Shown here one piece after another: positions 12,990 to 21,634 of a stretch of 64,000 bases of DNA. Numbering within the stretch: the first letter of the stretch is position 1; each line of letters starts with the position of its first letter. The notes beneath the pieces are model-generated. The model was given only the letters and a program-made list of their open reading frames with translations. It searched no databases and was not told where the DNA came from. The position numbers and the translations under genes are program-made. Source of the DNA: Peribacillus glennii (GTDB lineage: Bacteria; Bacillota; Bacilli; Bacillales; DSM-1321); the NCBI RefSeq assembly GCF_003429105.1, contig NZ_QVTD01000015.1, positions 1 through 64,000 of the forward strand, written 5' to 3'.

Positions 12990-14387
12990 ATGGCGATTAA
13001 AATTTATAATACATTGACAAGGAAAAAGGAAGAATTTAAGCCTTTGGAAGAAGGCAAGGTTAAAATGTATGTGTGCGGCCCGACGGTTTATAATTATATC
13101 CACATAGGGAACGCGCGGCCGGCCATCGTATTTGATACAGTACGCAGATATTTTGAATACCGGGGTTATGATATAAAGTATGTATCCAATTTTACGGATG
13201 TGGATGACAAGCTGATCCGCGCTGCCAAAGAACTTGGCGAGGATGTACCAACGATTTCCGATCGTTTTATCAATGCCTACTTTGAAGATGTAACAGAGCT
13301 TGGCTGCAAAAGGGCAGACGCCCATCCACGGGTGATGGAAAACATGGATATCATCATTGAATTTATTGAAGCCCTTATCGAAAAAGGATATGCCTATGAA
13401 GCCGAAGGTGATGTCTACTATCGTACACGCGAATTTGATACGTACGGTAAGCTATCCCAACAATCCATCGATGAATTAAGGGTCGGCGCCAGAATCGAGG
13501 TGGGCGAAAAGAAGCAGGATGCGCTGGATTTTGCATTATGGAAAGCGGCCAAAGAGGGCGAAATTTCATGGGATAGCCCATGGGGAAGCGGACGCCCGGG
13601 CTGGCATATCGAATGCTCGGCAATGGTGAGGAAATACCTTGGGGAAACGATTGACATCCATGCGGGCGGACAGGATCTTGCTTTTCCGCATCATGAAAAT
13701 GAAATTGCGCAATCAGAGGCCTTGACAGGCAAACCTTTTGCAAACTACTGGATGCATAATGGGTATATTAATATCGATAATGAAAAGATGTCCAAATCAC
13801 TTGGGAATTTTGTCCTTGTACATGATATCATCCAAAAGCATGACCCTGAAGTGTTGCGCTTTTTCATGCTGTCGGTTCACTATCGCCACCCGATTAACTA
13901 TAGCGAAGAGCTGCTGTCCAATATGCAAGCGTCACTCGACCGCTTGCGGACATCTTACCAAAACCTGGAGCATCGGCTGGGCTCAAGCGATTGTCTAACG
14001 GATGACAATCAGGAATGGCTTGGGAAAATAAGCAGCCTTCACGATCAATTTATTGCAGAAATGGATGATGATTTTAACACGGCGAATGCCATCTCCGTTT
14101 TATTTGAGCTTTCCAGGCAGGCTAATTATTACCTTATGGAAAAGAACACACACAAAGAGGTCATCCAGGCTTTCTTGGATCAGTTCCAGGATTTGTTCCA
14201 GATGCTTGGCCTCACGGTAGAAGAGGAAGCCCTGCTGGACGAAGAGATTGAAAAATTGATCCAGGAGCGGAACCAGGCCCGTAAAGACCGGAATTTCCAG
14301 CGTTCTGATGAAATTCGGGACCGTCTTAAGGACATGAATATCATCCTTGAGGATACCCCGCAGGGCACCAGATGGAAAAGAGGCTGA
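12990..14387 (+). CDS. cysS: Cysteinyl-tRNA synthetase
   Basis: The 465-aa class I synthetase shows the zinc Cys C29 in [12 protein letters not shown] at 38-41, the WHIECSAM and HHENE zinc/active-site segments, and KMSKS at 266-270. It charges tRNA-Cys. It lies one base after cysE in the T-box operon and is followed 3 bases later by mrnC. Confidence 0.98.
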   Translation: MAIKIYNTLTRKKEEFKPLEEGKVKMYVCGPTVYNYIHIGNARPAIVFDTVRRYFEYRGYDIKYVSNFTDVDDKLIRAAKELGEDVPTISDRFINAYFEDVTELGCKRADAHPRVMENMDIIIEFIEALIEKGYAYEAEGDVYYRTREFDTYGKLSQQSIDELRVGARIEVGEKKQDALDFALWKAAKEGEISWDSPWGSGRPGWHIECSAMVRKYLGETIDIHAGGQDLAFPHHENEIAQSEALTGKPFANYWMHNGYINIDNEKMSKSLGNFVLVHDIIQKHDPEVLRFFMLSVHYRHPINYSEELLSNMQASLDRLRTSYQNLEHRLGSSDCLTDDNQEWLGKISSLHDQFIAEMDDDFNTANAISVLFELSRQANYYLMEKNTHKEVIQAFLDQFQDLFQMLGLTVEEEALLDEEIEKLIQERNQARKDRNFQRSDEIRDRLKDMNIILEDTPQGTRWKRG

Positions 14388-14390
14388 CCC

Positions 14391-14807
14391 ATGCTTCACT
14401 ATGAACACAAAGTTGATGAAAAGATCTTGAATAGCCTTGCGCTTGCATACATGGGTGATGCCGTATATGAAACGTATATCCGGCATCACCTCATCCAGAA
14501 AGGGGCGGTCAAGCCCCACCTGCTGCATAAGGAAGCGACGCGTTTTGTTTCCGCAAAAGCGCAGAGCAAGGCTGTCCATTTTCTGCTCGGGACAGGTAAA
14601 TTGACTGACGAGGAGCTTGCAGTTGTTCGCCGTGGCAGGAATGCAAAGTCGGGAACCGTCCCCAAAAATACAGATGTACAAACATACCGATATGGCACAG
14701 CATTTGAGGCGTTGATGGGATACCTTTATTTGGCCGGGAAAAAACAGCGGCTCGAAGAAATCGTCATTGAATCAATCCAATTTATCGAAGGAGAAGAAGG
14801 GAGATGA
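14391..14807 (+). CDS. mrnC: Mini-ribonuclease III
   Basis: This small RNase III-like enzyme trims the ends of 23S rRNA precursor. The 138-aa protein has only the nuclease domain, with the signature YMGDAVYE (catalytic D23) and no double-stranded RNA-binding domain. Placement between cysS and rlmB is the fixed Bacillus order and ties it to 23S maturation. Its end sits just before the rlmB start. Confidence 0.96.
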   Translation: MLHYEHKVDEKILNSLALAYMGDAVYETYIRHHLIQKGAVKPHLLHKEATRFVSAKAQSKAVHFLLGTGKLTDEELAVVRRGRNAKSGTVPKNTDVQTYRYGTAFEALMGYLYLAGKKQRLEEIVIESIQFIEGEEGR

Positions 14808-14811
14808 ACCT

Positions 14812-15555
14812 ATGAGCGAAGAATACATCATTGGAAGAAATACGGTATTGGAGGCCCTGCGCTCTGAACGGGATATCAACAAGATCTGGATTGCAGAAGG
14901 TTCGCAAAAAGGGCAAATGCAGCAGATCATCGGCATTGCAAAGGAAAGACAGGTAATGGTGCAGATTGTCCCGAAGAAGAAAGTCGACCAAATGTCCGAT
15001 GGCAATCACCAAGGGGTTATCGCCCAGGTAGCGGCTTATTCCTACGCGGAATTGGACGACTTGTTTGCCCGGGCCGAGGAAAGAAACGAAGCGCCCTTCT
15101 TCCTTCTATTGGATGAAATCGAGGATCCCCATAATCTGGGTTCTATCATGAGAACCGCGGATGCTGCAGGTGTCCACGGCATCATTATTCCAAAACGCAG
15201 GGCGGTTGGCTTAACGGCTACTGTGGCTAAATTATCGACCGGTGCAATTGAATACATCCCGGTTGCGCGGGTTACGAACATGGCCAGGGCCATTGATGAG
15301 ATCAAAGAACGGGGTGTTTGGATCGTCGGAACGGATGCAAAAGGAAAGGATGATTATCGCAGCATGGATGGCGGCATGCCGATCGGACTTGTGATAGGCA
15401 GTGAAGGAAAAGGTATGGGCAGGCTTATAAAAGAAAAATGTGATTTTTTGACTCGCCTTCCTATGACAGGGCATGTCACTTCACTGAACGCGTCAGTTGC
15501 AGCGGGATTATTGATGTACGAGGTTTACCGCAAAAGGCATCCATTAGGAGAATAG
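14812..15555 (+). CDS. rlmB: 23S rRNA 2'-O-methyltransferase, RlmB family
   Basis: This SpoU/TrmH-type SPOUT enzyme methylates a guanosine ribose in 23S rRNA. The product is 247 aa, with an N-terminal L30-like substrate domain and the C-terminal knot with DPHNLGSIMRTA, GSEGKGM and the SLNASVAA motif. An upstream TTG (14767) would extend the frame by 15 residues into mrnC, but ATG 14812 has a GGGAG site at good spacing and matches relatives. Confidence 0.95.
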   Translation: MSEEYIIGRNTVLEALRSERDINKIWIAEGSQKGQMQQIIGIAKERQVMVQIVPKKKVDQMSDGNHQGVIAQVAAYSYAELDDLFARAEERNEAPFFLLLDEIEDPHNLGSIMRTADAAGVHGIIIPKRRAVGLTATVAKLSTGAIEYIPVARVTNMARAIDEIKERGVWIVGTDAKGKDDYRSMDGGMPIGLVIGSEGKGMGRLIKEKCDFLTRLPMTGHVTSLNASVAAGLLMYEVYRKRHPLGE

Positions 15556-15559
15556 CCCG

Positions 15560-16072
15560 ATGAACAACATTCTGTTGGTGGACGGTTACAATATTATCGG
15601 GGCATGGCCGGAGCTAAGAGAATTAAAGGATAACGATTTATCGGCAGCGAGGGACCGTTTAATTGAGGTCATGGCAGAATACCAGGCATTCACCGGTTTT
15701 CGGGTCATCATCGTATTCGATGCCCATTTTGTCCAGGGAATCGAACGGAAATATAAAAATTACAAAGTTGAGATCCTCTTTACAAGGGAGAATGAATCGG
15801 CGGATGAGCGTATTGAAAAACTCGCGAGCGATTTGAATAATATCAAGACGCAAATTCACGTAGCCACCTCAGACTTCACGGAGCAATGGGTAATATTCGG
15901 CCAGGGAGCCTTACGGAAATCCGCCCGTGAACTTTTAAATGAAATGAACCATATAAATGGGGAGATAGAAAAGAGTGTAAAAAAAACAACGAAAAAAAAA
16001 CCTTCTTCCAAAATTGCGCTTAGTGATGAAGTTGCTGAAATTTTCGAAAAATGGCGCCGGGGCAAACTTTGA
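15560..16072 (+). CDS. rae1: Rae1 (YacP), ribosome-associated mRNA endonuclease
   Basis: The 170-aa NYN/PIN-like protein starts LLVDGYNIIGAWPEL, with the first acidic active-site residue, and has the further acidic patch in NESADERIEKLA. In B. subtilis Rae1 cuts mRNA in the ribosomal A site. The C-terminal tail is lysine rich (about 135-150), suited to RNA contact. It follows rlmB by 4 bases and ends the cysE-type operon before the sigH promoter. Confidence 0.93.
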   Translation: MNNILLVDGYNIIGAWPELRELKDNDLSAARDRLIEVMAEYQAFTGFRVIIVFDAHFVQGIERKYKNYKVEILFTRENESADERIEKLASDLNNIKTQIHVATSDFTEQWVIFGQGALRKSARELLNEMNHINGEIEKSVKKTTKKKPSSKIALSDEVAEIFEKWRRGKL

Positions 16073-16076
16073 GCTG

Positions 16077-16106
16077 TTGACGTCAAAAAATTCCCTACTG
16101 TATAAT
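16077..16106 (+). promoter_or_regulatory. Sigma-A promoter of sigH
   Basis: TTGACG (16077-16082) and TATAAT (16101-16106) are 18 bases apart and begin right after the rae1 stop. In B. subtilis the sigH promoter is repressed by AbrB; an AbrB site cannot be judged by eye here. Confidence 0.8.
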
Positions 16107-16144
16107 TATTCTATCTATTTGTGTACGGTGAGGGGGATAAAATC

Positions 16145-16795
16145 GTGGGTGCCAACTTCGGAATGAAACGGGATGAAAAATATTTGCTGTTGGAAGATGA
16201 TGCGCTGGTCGACTTAGTGCATAAGGGCGAGAGTGAAGCGTTGGATTATTTAATCCAAAAATACCGCAATTTCGTAAGGGCTAAAGCCCGTACGTATTTC
16301 TTGATCGGCGCTGATAAAGAAGATATCTTCCAGGAAGGCATGATTGGCCTCTATAAGGCAATCCGCGATTTTAAGGGAGACAAGCTGTCTACCTTTAAGG
16401 CTTTTGCCGAGCTATGCATTACCAGGCAAATCATAACGGCTATCAAAACGGCTACCAGGCAAAAGCACATCCCGCTTAATTCTTATGTCTCACTGGACAA
16501 GCCAATTTACGACGATGAGTCAGACAGGACCTTAATGGATGTCATCTCCGGGGCGAAGATACTTGACCCCGAAGAGCTGATCATCAATCGGGAAGAATTC
16601 GATGATATTGAATTGAAAATGACAGAGCTGCTCAGCGATCTGGAAAGGAAAGTGCTTGCACTTTACCTTGATGGGCAGTCCTATCAAGAAATTTCCGGGG
16701 AATTGAACCGCCACGTAAAATCCATCGATAACGCCCTGCAGCGGGTAAAAAGAAAACTTGAACGTTATCTGGAAGTCAGGGAGATCACTCTTTAG
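16145..16795 (+). CDS. sigH: RNA polymerase sigma-H, early sporulation sigma factor
   Basis: Sigma-H drives transition-state and early sporulation genes such as spo0A and spo0F. The 216-aa protein has region 2 (YRNFVRAKARTYFLIGADKEDIFQ onward) and region 4 (LERKVLALYLDGQSYQEIS) nearly identical to Bacillus sigma-H. I choose GTG 16145, which has a GAGGGGG site 8 bases upstream and gives the family length; a GTG at 16121 would add eight residues. Its presence supports a spore-former. Confidence 0.95.
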   Translation: MGANFGMKRDEKYLLLEDDALVDLVHKGESEALDYLIQKYRNFVRAKARTYFLIGADKEDIFQEGMIGLYKAIRDFKGDKLSTFKAFAELCITRQIITAIKTATRQKHIPLNSYVSLDKPIYDDESDRTLMDVISGAKILDPEELIINREEFDDIELKMTELLSDLERKVLALYLDGQSYQEISGELNRHVKSIDNALQRVKRKLERYLEVREITL

Positions 16796-16887
16796 TTTTA
16801 CGAAAGACGTGGTCACCCTTATTCATATTGACAATAAAAGTAAGCCGTGATAAAGTTTTAAGGACGTATAGATAGGTGGCATATGAA

Positions 16888-17037
16888 ATGAGAAAGAAAG
16901 TTATTTTAGCTTGTGTGGATTGTGGTTCGCGGAACTATACATCCGAAAGCAATAAGGCAACAAGTTCAGAACGCCTGGAGATTAAGAAATTTTGCAGTAC
17001 ATGCAACGCCCATACCATGCATAAAGAAACAAAATAA
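16888..17037 (+). CDS. rpmG: Ribosomal protein bL33, zinc-binding form
   Basis: This 49-aa protein of the 50S subunit keeps both CxxC pairs (C9/C12 and C36/C39), so it is the zinc-dependent C+ type rather than a zinc-free paralogue. It sits in the conserved rpmG-secE-nusG order. An ATG at 16883 is out of frame and stops at once. A GGTGG-like ribosome binding site lies at 16876-16880. Confidence 0.95.
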   Translation: MRKKVILACVDCGSRNYTSESNKATSSERLEIKKFCSTCNAHTMHKETK

Positions 17038-17091
17038 CTGTTTATATAGATCCGAAATAGCTTATCCCTACAGTGGTTGGAGGTTACATTC

Positions 17092-17265
17092 ATGAGCGAG
17101 TTTTTCACCGGCGTCATTCGCGAGATGAAAAAAGTAAGCTGGCCGAAAAGAAAAGAGCTTACAAGATATACAGTAATTGTGGTTACGACCGTTGCGATCA
17201 TGTCCCTTTTCTTTGCGGTTGTCGATTTGGGAATTTCTGAATTAATTCGCTTAGTTCTTGAATAA
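17092..17265 (+). CDS. secE: SecE, preprotein translocase subunit
   Basis: The short Gram-positive SecE has one membrane helix. The 57-aa product has the amphipathic segment EMKKVSWPKRKEL and a single hydrophobic helix (about 27-48). It clamps SecY in the plasma membrane. ATG 17092 follows TTGGAGG; the TTG inside that site at 17077 is a false upstream start. Confidence 0.95.
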   Translation: MSEFFTGVIREMKKVSWPKRKELTRYTVIVVTTVAIMSLFFAVVDLGISELIRLVLE

Positions 17266-17288
17266 GAGATTCAAAAATCAGGTATAAT
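17258..17288 (+). promoter_or_regulatory. Possible promoter upstream of nusG
   Basis: TATAAT at 17283-17288 is well formed. The best -35 is TTGAAT at 17258-17263, giving a long 19-base spacer. It overlaps the secE stop and precedes a weak terminator hairpin. Confidence 0.4.
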
Positions 17289-17315
17289 AGTGATAGAATA
17301 ATAAGCAACACAACA

Positions 17316-17338
17316 AAAGGCCCGGGAACGGGTTTTTT
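17316..17338 (+). terminator. Weak terminator or attenuator before nusG
   Basis: CCCG (17321-17324), loop GGAA, CGGG (17329-17332), with flanking A/G-to-T pairing and T6. Short stem but well-formed U tract. It lies between secE and nusG, within the nusG leader. Confidence 0.55.
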
Positions 17339-17439
17339 AATTTGTCTTTTTTTGGCCAATGCAATCTATGTTTATCTTTATTAGAGATTGGAATGGCGGC
17401 TAGATAAAGCCTCACAAAAGAAAAAAGTGCGGGGAGGGA

Positions 17440-17455
17440 AGGACTCTAGAGTCCT
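17440..17455 (+). promoter_or_regulatory. Palindrome between the nusG ribosome binding site and start codon
   Basis: AGGACTCTAGAGTCCT is a perfect 16-base palindrome able to form a 6-bp hairpin with a CTAG loop. It lies between GGGAGG (17432-17437) and ATG 17461, a linear spacing of 23 bases. Folding would bring the two nearer. Confidence 0.6.
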
Positions 17456-17460
17456 AGTAA

Positions 17461-17994
17461 ATGGAAAAGAATTGGTATGTTGTCCATACTTATTCCGGAT
17501 ATGAAAACAAGGTAAAAACCAATCTGGAAAAACGCGTGGAGTCTATGGGAATGCAGGATAAGATTTTTCGTGTTGTAGTCCCGGAGGAAGAAGAAACTGA
17601 AATTAAAGACGGCAAGAAAAAGGTAACGAAAAAGAAAGTGTTTCCGGGTTATGTGCTCGTTGAGATCATCATGACGGATGATTCTTGGTATGTTGTCCGC
17701 AACACTCCGGGTGTAACAGGATTCGTAGGTTCCGCAGGTTCAGGCTCAAAGCCGACACCACTTCTTCCTGATGAGGTTGAGATGGTGCTCAAGAGCATGG
17801 GTATGGATGAGAAGAAGATTGAGGTTGATGTCATCATCGGGGACACAGTACGTGTTAAAGAAGGTCCGTTTGCAAACTTTAGCGGCTCAATAGAAGAGCT
17901 TGATAAAGATAAAGGAAAACTGAAAGTCCTTGTCAATATGTTTGGCCGGGATACGCCGGTCGAACTAGACTTCACCCAGGTGGAAAAAATATAA
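17461..17994 (+). CDS. nusG: NusG, transcription elongation factor
   Basis: NusG binds the RNA polymerase clamp and, in Bacillus, stimulates pausing at T-rich non-template DNA. The 177-aa protein has the NGN domain (about 4-105; WYVVHTYSGYE and the VFPGYVLVEI core) and a C-terminal KOW domain (about 125-165, PFANFSGSIEELD). Its ribosome binding site is separated from the start codon by a palindrome (see 17440). Confidence 0.97.
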   Translation: MEKNWYVVHTYSGYENKVKTNLEKRVESMGMQDKIFRVVVPEEEETEIKDGKKKVTKKKVFPGYVLVEIIMTDDSWYVVRNTPGVTGFVGSAGSGSKPTPLLPDEVEMVLKSMGMDEKKIEVDVIIGDTVRVKEGPFANFSGSIEELDKDKGKLKVLVNMFGRDTPVELDFTQVEKI

Positions 17995-18007
17995 TTTCCG
18001 AAAAAAC

Positions 18008-18036
18008 TTGAAATCAGATCCGAAAAATGATAATAT
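18008..18036 (+). promoter_or_regulatory. Probable promoter of rplK-rplA
   Basis: TTGAAA (18008-18013), 17 bases, then TAATAT (18031-18036), in the 176-base gap between nusG and rplK. Confidence 0.55.
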
Positions 18037-18115
18037 TTCATAGGTCAGTATGTCTCGAAATAGAGACCTGAACTAACATACAAATTCTTTATTTATGATA
18101 TAAAGAATCAGTTGA

Positions 18116-18143
18116 GTGGGAGGGCCCCGAGCCCTATTACCAC
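18116..18143 (+). promoter_or_regulatory. Candidate L1-binding leader hairpin
   Basis: GTGG (18116-18119) pairs with CCAC (18140-18143) and GGG (18122-18124) with CCC (18132-18134), leaving an asymmetric internal loop (GA against TATTA). L1 is known to repress rplK-rplA by binding such rRNA-like sites; I infer that role here from position and shape. Confidence 0.5.
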
Positions 18144-18170
18144 ATCACGGACGATAAGGAGGTGTGTCTC

Positions 18171-18596
18171 GTGGCTAAGAAAGTAATTAAAATGGTTAAG
18201 CTGCAAATTCCTGCTGGTAAAGCTAATCCGGCACCGCCTGTTGGACCTGCACTAGGTCAAGCTGGTGTAAACATCATGGGATTCTGTAAGGAGTTCAACG
18301 CTCGTACAGCAGACCAAGCTGGTCTTATCATTCCTGTTGAGATCACGGTATTTGAAGACCGTTCATTTACATTTATTACAAAAACTCCGCCTGCTGCAGT
18401 ATTGCTTAAGAAAGCAGCTGGACTCGAGTCTGGTTCTGGTGAACCTAACCGTAAAAAAGTTGCTACGATCAAGCGTGATAAAGTACGCGAGATTGCTGAA
18501 ACGAAAATGCCTGACCTGAACGCTGCAAACGTTGAGTCTGCAATGCGCATGGTTGAAGGTACAGCACGCAGCATGGGTATCGTTATCGAAGACTAA
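18171..18596 (+). CDS. rplK: Ribosomal protein uL11
   Basis: The 141-aa protein binds the GTPase centre of 23S rRNA and is needed for stringent activation of RelA. The PPVGPALGQ loop and C-terminal rRNA-binding domain are intact. The start is GTG 18171 after AAGGAGG. It forms an operon with rplA, with a leader hairpin upstream. Confidence 0.98.
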   Translation: MAKKVIKMVKLQIPAGKANPAPPVGPALGQAGVNIMGFCKEFNARTADQAGLIIPVEITVFEDRSFTFITKTPPAAVLLKKAAGLESGSGEPNRKKVATIKRDKVREIAETKMPDLNAANVESAMRMVEGTARSMGIVIED

Positions 18597-18627
18597 TCGT
18601 TAATGCATGCTACATGTTTCTTACGGG

Positions 18628-18655
18628 GGTTGCGATTCAGTTCGCAACCTTTATT
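18628..18655 (+). terminator. Hairpin between rplK and rplA
   Basis: GGTTGCGA (18628-18635) pairs with TCGCAACC (18642-18649), followed by TTTATT. An 8-bp stem with a short U tract could cause partial termination or protect the transcript end. Confidence 0.5.
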
Positions 18656-18702
18656 CGTGGGAGGTTATTCCGTTAAAACCACAAAATAGGAGGATTTTTT
18701 AC

Positions 18703-19392
18703 ATGACTAAAAAAGGTAAAAAGTATCTCGAAGCTGCAAAACTTGTAGACAGTACGAAAGCATACTCTGCAACTGAAGCTATCGAGCTTGCTAAAAAAAC
18801 AAATTTCGCTAAATTTGATGCGACTGTTGAAGCTGCATTCCGTTTAGGTATCGACGTAAAGAAAGCTGACCAGCAAATCCGTGGAGCAGTTGTTCTTCCG
18901 AACGGAACTGGTAGAACCCAGCGTGTATTAGTATTCGCTAAAGGTGAAAAAGCAAAAGAAGCAGAAGCTGCAGGCGCTGATTATGTTGGCGATTCTGATT
19001 ACATCAACAAGATCCAGCAAGGTTGGTTCGACTTTGACGTAATCGTTGCTACACCAGACATGATGGGTGAAGTTGGTAAACTTGGACGAGTATTGGGTCC
19101 TAAAGGTTTAATGCCAAACCCTAAAACTGGTACAGTTACATTTGACGTTACAAGAGCAGTGAATGAAATTAAAGCTGGTAAAGTTGAATACCGCGCTGAC
19201 AAAGCTGGTATCATCCATGTTCCGATCGGTAAAGTTTCTTTTGAAGACAATAAACTGGCTGAGAACTTGAATACCATCTATGAAACTTTAATGAAAGCCA
19301 AACCTGCGGCTGCTAAAGGCACATACATGAAGAGCGTTGCTGTATCTACTACAATGGGCCCTGGTGTGAAGGTGGATCCTTCTGCTTTTTAA
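18703..19392 (+). CDS. rplA: Ribosomal protein uL1
   Basis: The 229-aa L1 forms the mobile stalk near the E site and is the likely translational repressor of its own operon. The conserved [16 protein letters not shown] loop is present. ATG 18703 follows an AGGAGG site and gives the family length. Confidence 0.98.
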   Translation: MTKKGKKYLEAAKLVDSTKAYSATEAIELAKKTNFAKFDATVEAAFRLGIDVKKADQQIRGAVVLPNGTGRTQRVLVFAKGEKAKEAEAAGADYVGDSDYINKIQQGWFDFDVIVATPDMMGEVGKLGRVLGPKGLMPNPKTGTVTFDVTRAVNEIKAGKVEYRADKAGIIHVPIGKVSFEDNKLAENLNTIYETLMKAKPAAAKGTYMKSVAVSTTMGPGVKVDPSAF

Positions 19393-19403
19393 TAAAAAAC
19401 AAG

Positions 19404-19433
19404 TTGACAATATAAAAGGATTATTGATATAAT
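19404..19433 (+). promoter_or_regulatory. Sigma-A promoter of rplJ-rplL
   Basis: TTGACA (19404-19409), 18 bases, TATAAT (19428-19433) with an extended TGA just upstream. It starts right after the rplA stop and drives the L10-leader transcript. Confidence 0.85.
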
Positions 19434-19459
19434 CAATTTTGTTGTTATAAATGAATACC

Positions 19460-19590
19460 ATTTGTACCGTAGACAGCAGGTGCTTACATTAGAGCTTAAT
19501 GTCCTGCCGAGGTAATTCGATAATACTAGTCACTGACTATGATTTTTGAAATTACTGCTTCCATGTCTATGAAGATATGGAGGCTTTTTA
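19460..19590 (+). promoter_or_regulatory. L10 ribosomal protein leader with terminator
   Basis: The leader between the promoter and rplJ contains the GCAGG...CCTGC-type stem region (about 19470-19512) typical of Firmicute L10 leaders. It ends with a terminator (GCTTCCAT 19557-19564, ATGGAGGC 19577-19584, T5). The L10-(L12) complex is known to bind such leaders and repress the operon. Confidence 0.75.
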
Positions 19591-19637
19591 TTTGGACGGT
19601 ATGAATGTTTTCAAGCAAATCTACAGGAGGTGTAAGG

Positions 19638-20138
19638 ATGAGCAGCGTTATCGAACAAAAGAAACAAATCGTTGATGAGATTTCTGATAAGTTTAAATCT
19701 GTTCAAACAGCTGTTGTTGTTGATTACCGTGGGTTAACAGTTGCAGAAGTAACTGAACTTCGTAAACAACTTCGTGATGCAGGCATCGAATTCAAAGTGT
19801 ACAAAAACACTTTGACCCGTCGTGCTGTTGAAGCTGCTGAGCTTAATGGCTTAAAAGAATCTCTGACTGGTCCAAACGCAATCGCGTTCTCAAATGAAGA
19901 TGTTGTTGCGCCAGCGAAGATCCTTAATGATTTCGCAAAGAAACATGAAGCATTGGAAATTAAAGCCGGAGTGATCGAAGGAAATGTTGCATCAGCTGAT
20001 GAAATCAAGGCTCTTGCAGAACTTCCATCCCGCGAAGGATTGCTATCTATGTTACTTTCCGTGCTACAAGCACCTATCCGCAATCTTGCTCTTGCTGCAA
20101 AAGCTGTTGCAGACCAAAAAGAAGAGCAAGGTGCGTAA
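19638..20138 (+). CDS. rplJ: Ribosomal protein uL10
   Basis: The 166-aa L10 anchors L7/L12 dimers to the ribosomal stalk through its C-terminal helix. The N-terminal [17 protein letters not shown] segment is typical. The start ATG 19638 follows AGGAGG. It is the first gene after the L10 leader and likely autoregulates. Confidence 0.98.
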   Translation: MSSVIEQKKQIVDEISDKFKSVQTAVVVDYRGLTVAEVTELRKQLRDAGIEFKVYKNTLTRRAVEAAELNGLKESLTGPNAIAFSNEDVVAPAKILNDFAKKHEALEIKAGVIEGNVASADEIKALAELPSREGLLSMLLSVLQAPIRNLALAAKAVADQKEEQGA

Positions 20139-20199
20139 GTTAAGACCAATTTACAGCTATTAAAATAACAAACCTAAACCTTTAAGGAGGAACTAAACA

Positions 20200-20565
20200 A
20201 TGACTAAAGAACAAATCATTGAAGCAGTTAAATCTATGACTGTTTTAGAACTAAATGACCTTGTAAAAGCAATCGAAGAAGAATTTGGCGTAACTGCTGC
20301 TGCTCCTGTAGCAATCGCGGGTGGAGCTGCTGCTGGCGGCGCTGCTGAAGAGAAAACTGAATTTGACGTTGTTCTTGCATCTGCAGGCGACCAAAAAATC
20401 AAGGTTATCAAAGTTGTACGTGAAATCACTGGTCTTGGACTTAAAGAAGCAAAAGACCTTGTTGACAATGCTCCAAAGCCGCTTAAAGAAGGCATTGCTA
20501 AAGAAGAAGCTGAAGAAATCAAAGCTAAACTTGAAGAAGTTGGAGCTGGCGTTGAAGTTAAGTAA
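20200..20565 (+). CDS. rplL: Ribosomal protein bL12 (L7/L12)
   Basis: The 121-aa stalk protein recruits translation GTPases. It has the N-terminal dimerisation domain, an Ala-rich hinge (about 38-52) and the C-terminal factor-binding domain with [19 protein letters not shown] strong AAGGAGG site fits its need for several copies per ribosome. A terminator follows directly. Confidence 0.98.
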   Translation: MTKEQIIEAVKSMTVLELNDLVKAIEEEFGVTAAAPVAIAGGAAAGGAAEEKTEFDVVLASAGDQKIKVIKVVREITGLGLKEAKDLVDNAPKPLKEGIAKEEAEEIKAKLEEVGAGVEVK

Positions 20566-20588
20566 TGCCGCTTAATCTTAATAATGAA

Positions 20589-20617
20589 AGCTCGCTGTAA
20601 CAGGCGGGCTTTTTTTC
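20589..20617 (+). terminator. Terminator after rplL
   Basis: AGCTCGC (20589-20595) pairs with GCGGGCT (20604-20610), with one G-T pair, followed by a T8 run. Confidence 0.85.
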
Positions 20618-20786
20618 TCTTGGTACGCTTTTGTTCCGATTATGCATGATTTCCTGCGAACCAGAGTATATTTACATCCTGTTGAAGAAAACATAATACA
20701 GTTGCGCCTCGCGTATACTCTAAATTCTTCAAAATTCTTCTCTCTTTATTTCTTCTATAATCCCTTTCTGATAGGAGGAGATGACC

Positions 20787-21392
20787 TTGGCAGAACACTA
20801 CTACTCACAAAAACCAGATGTTGAAAGCAACCCGCGGTTTTGGGACTTTACATTAAGGGGAAGAACACTACGCTTTAAAAGTGATAATGGCGTCTTCTCG
20901 AAAAATGAAGTTGATTTTGGCTCCCGTCTGCTAATAGAGGCATTTCATTTGAACTCTGAGGTAAAAGGGGACATACTTGATGTAGGTTGCGGCTATGGTC
21001 CGATAGGGCTTTCCGTTGCTGCTGCTTATCCCGGGACTGAAGTCCAAATGATCGATATTAATTCCAGGGCGGTTGAGCTAGCGAAAGAGAATGCCAAAAC
21101 AAATGGTATATCAAATGTGTCCATCTATGAAAGTGACCTCTTTGAAAAGGTGGATGCCAGCAGGTTTGCTGCTATCCTGACTAATCCTCCGATACGGGCC
21201 GGAAAAAAAGTGGTTCAAGAAATTTTTGAAAACAGCCATGAACGCCTGGCTTCTGGCGGCGAGCTCTGGGTGGTTATCCAAAAAAAACAGGGTGCCCCAT
21301 CGGCTATGGACAAGATGAAAGGTCTGTTTGGGAATGTAGAAGTGGCACAGAAGAAAAAAGGCTACTATATTTTGGTTTCTAAAAAAGATTGA
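20787..21392 (+). CDS. ybxB: Class I methyltransferase, RsmC-like (YbxB)
   Basis: The 201-aa protein has the SAM motif LDVGCGYGPIG (about 60-70) and the NPPIRAGK motif of guanine-N2 methyltransferases, so a 16S rRNA guanine is the likely target by homology to RsmC. I prefer TTG 20787 (8 bases after GGAGG, matches the family start) over ATG 20781, which lies only 2 bases from that site. It sits between the L12 and RNA polymerase genes as in B. subtilis. Confidence 0.88.
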   Translation: MAEHYYSQKPDVESNPRFWDFTLRGRTLRFKSDNGVFSKNEVDFGSRLLIEAFHLNSEVKGDILDVGCGYGPIGLSVAAAYPGTEVQMIDINSRAVELAKENAKTNGISNVSIYESDLFEKVDASRFAAILTNPPIRAGKKVVQEIFENSHERLASGGELWVVIQKKQGAPSAMDKMKGLFGNVEVAQKKKGYYILVSKKD

Positions 21393-21531
21393 CTCTGATT
21401 TTCTGCTTTGTTATTATTATATAATGCATATATATAATTTCCGTCAATATTCAATAATTATCCAGTAACTGTATAAAAAATGGATAGGATGGAAAAAATA
21501 TATAAATAATAGTTCGAGTTTTGTGGAATAG

Positions 21532-21563
21532 TGGTTTTTAAATCAAAAACCATTTTATTTTTG
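21532..21563 (+). terminator. Terminator or attenuator upstream of rpoB
   Basis: TGGTTTTT (21532-21539) pairs with AAAAACCA (21545-21552) around a 5-base loop, followed by TTTTATTTTT. It lies in the 242-base ybxB-rpoB gap and may cut ybxB read-through before rpoB. Confidence 0.65.
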
Positions 21564-21634
21564 TCTATAGAAAACTCAGATGTTTTCTACTGGCAATACA
21601 TCTTTTATAACGCTTGATTTGAGGGGTGAATCAG

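Noticed and set aside
20642..20824. Open frame before ybxB
   Set aside because: It overlaps the start of ybxB in another frame and lacks a ribosome binding site.
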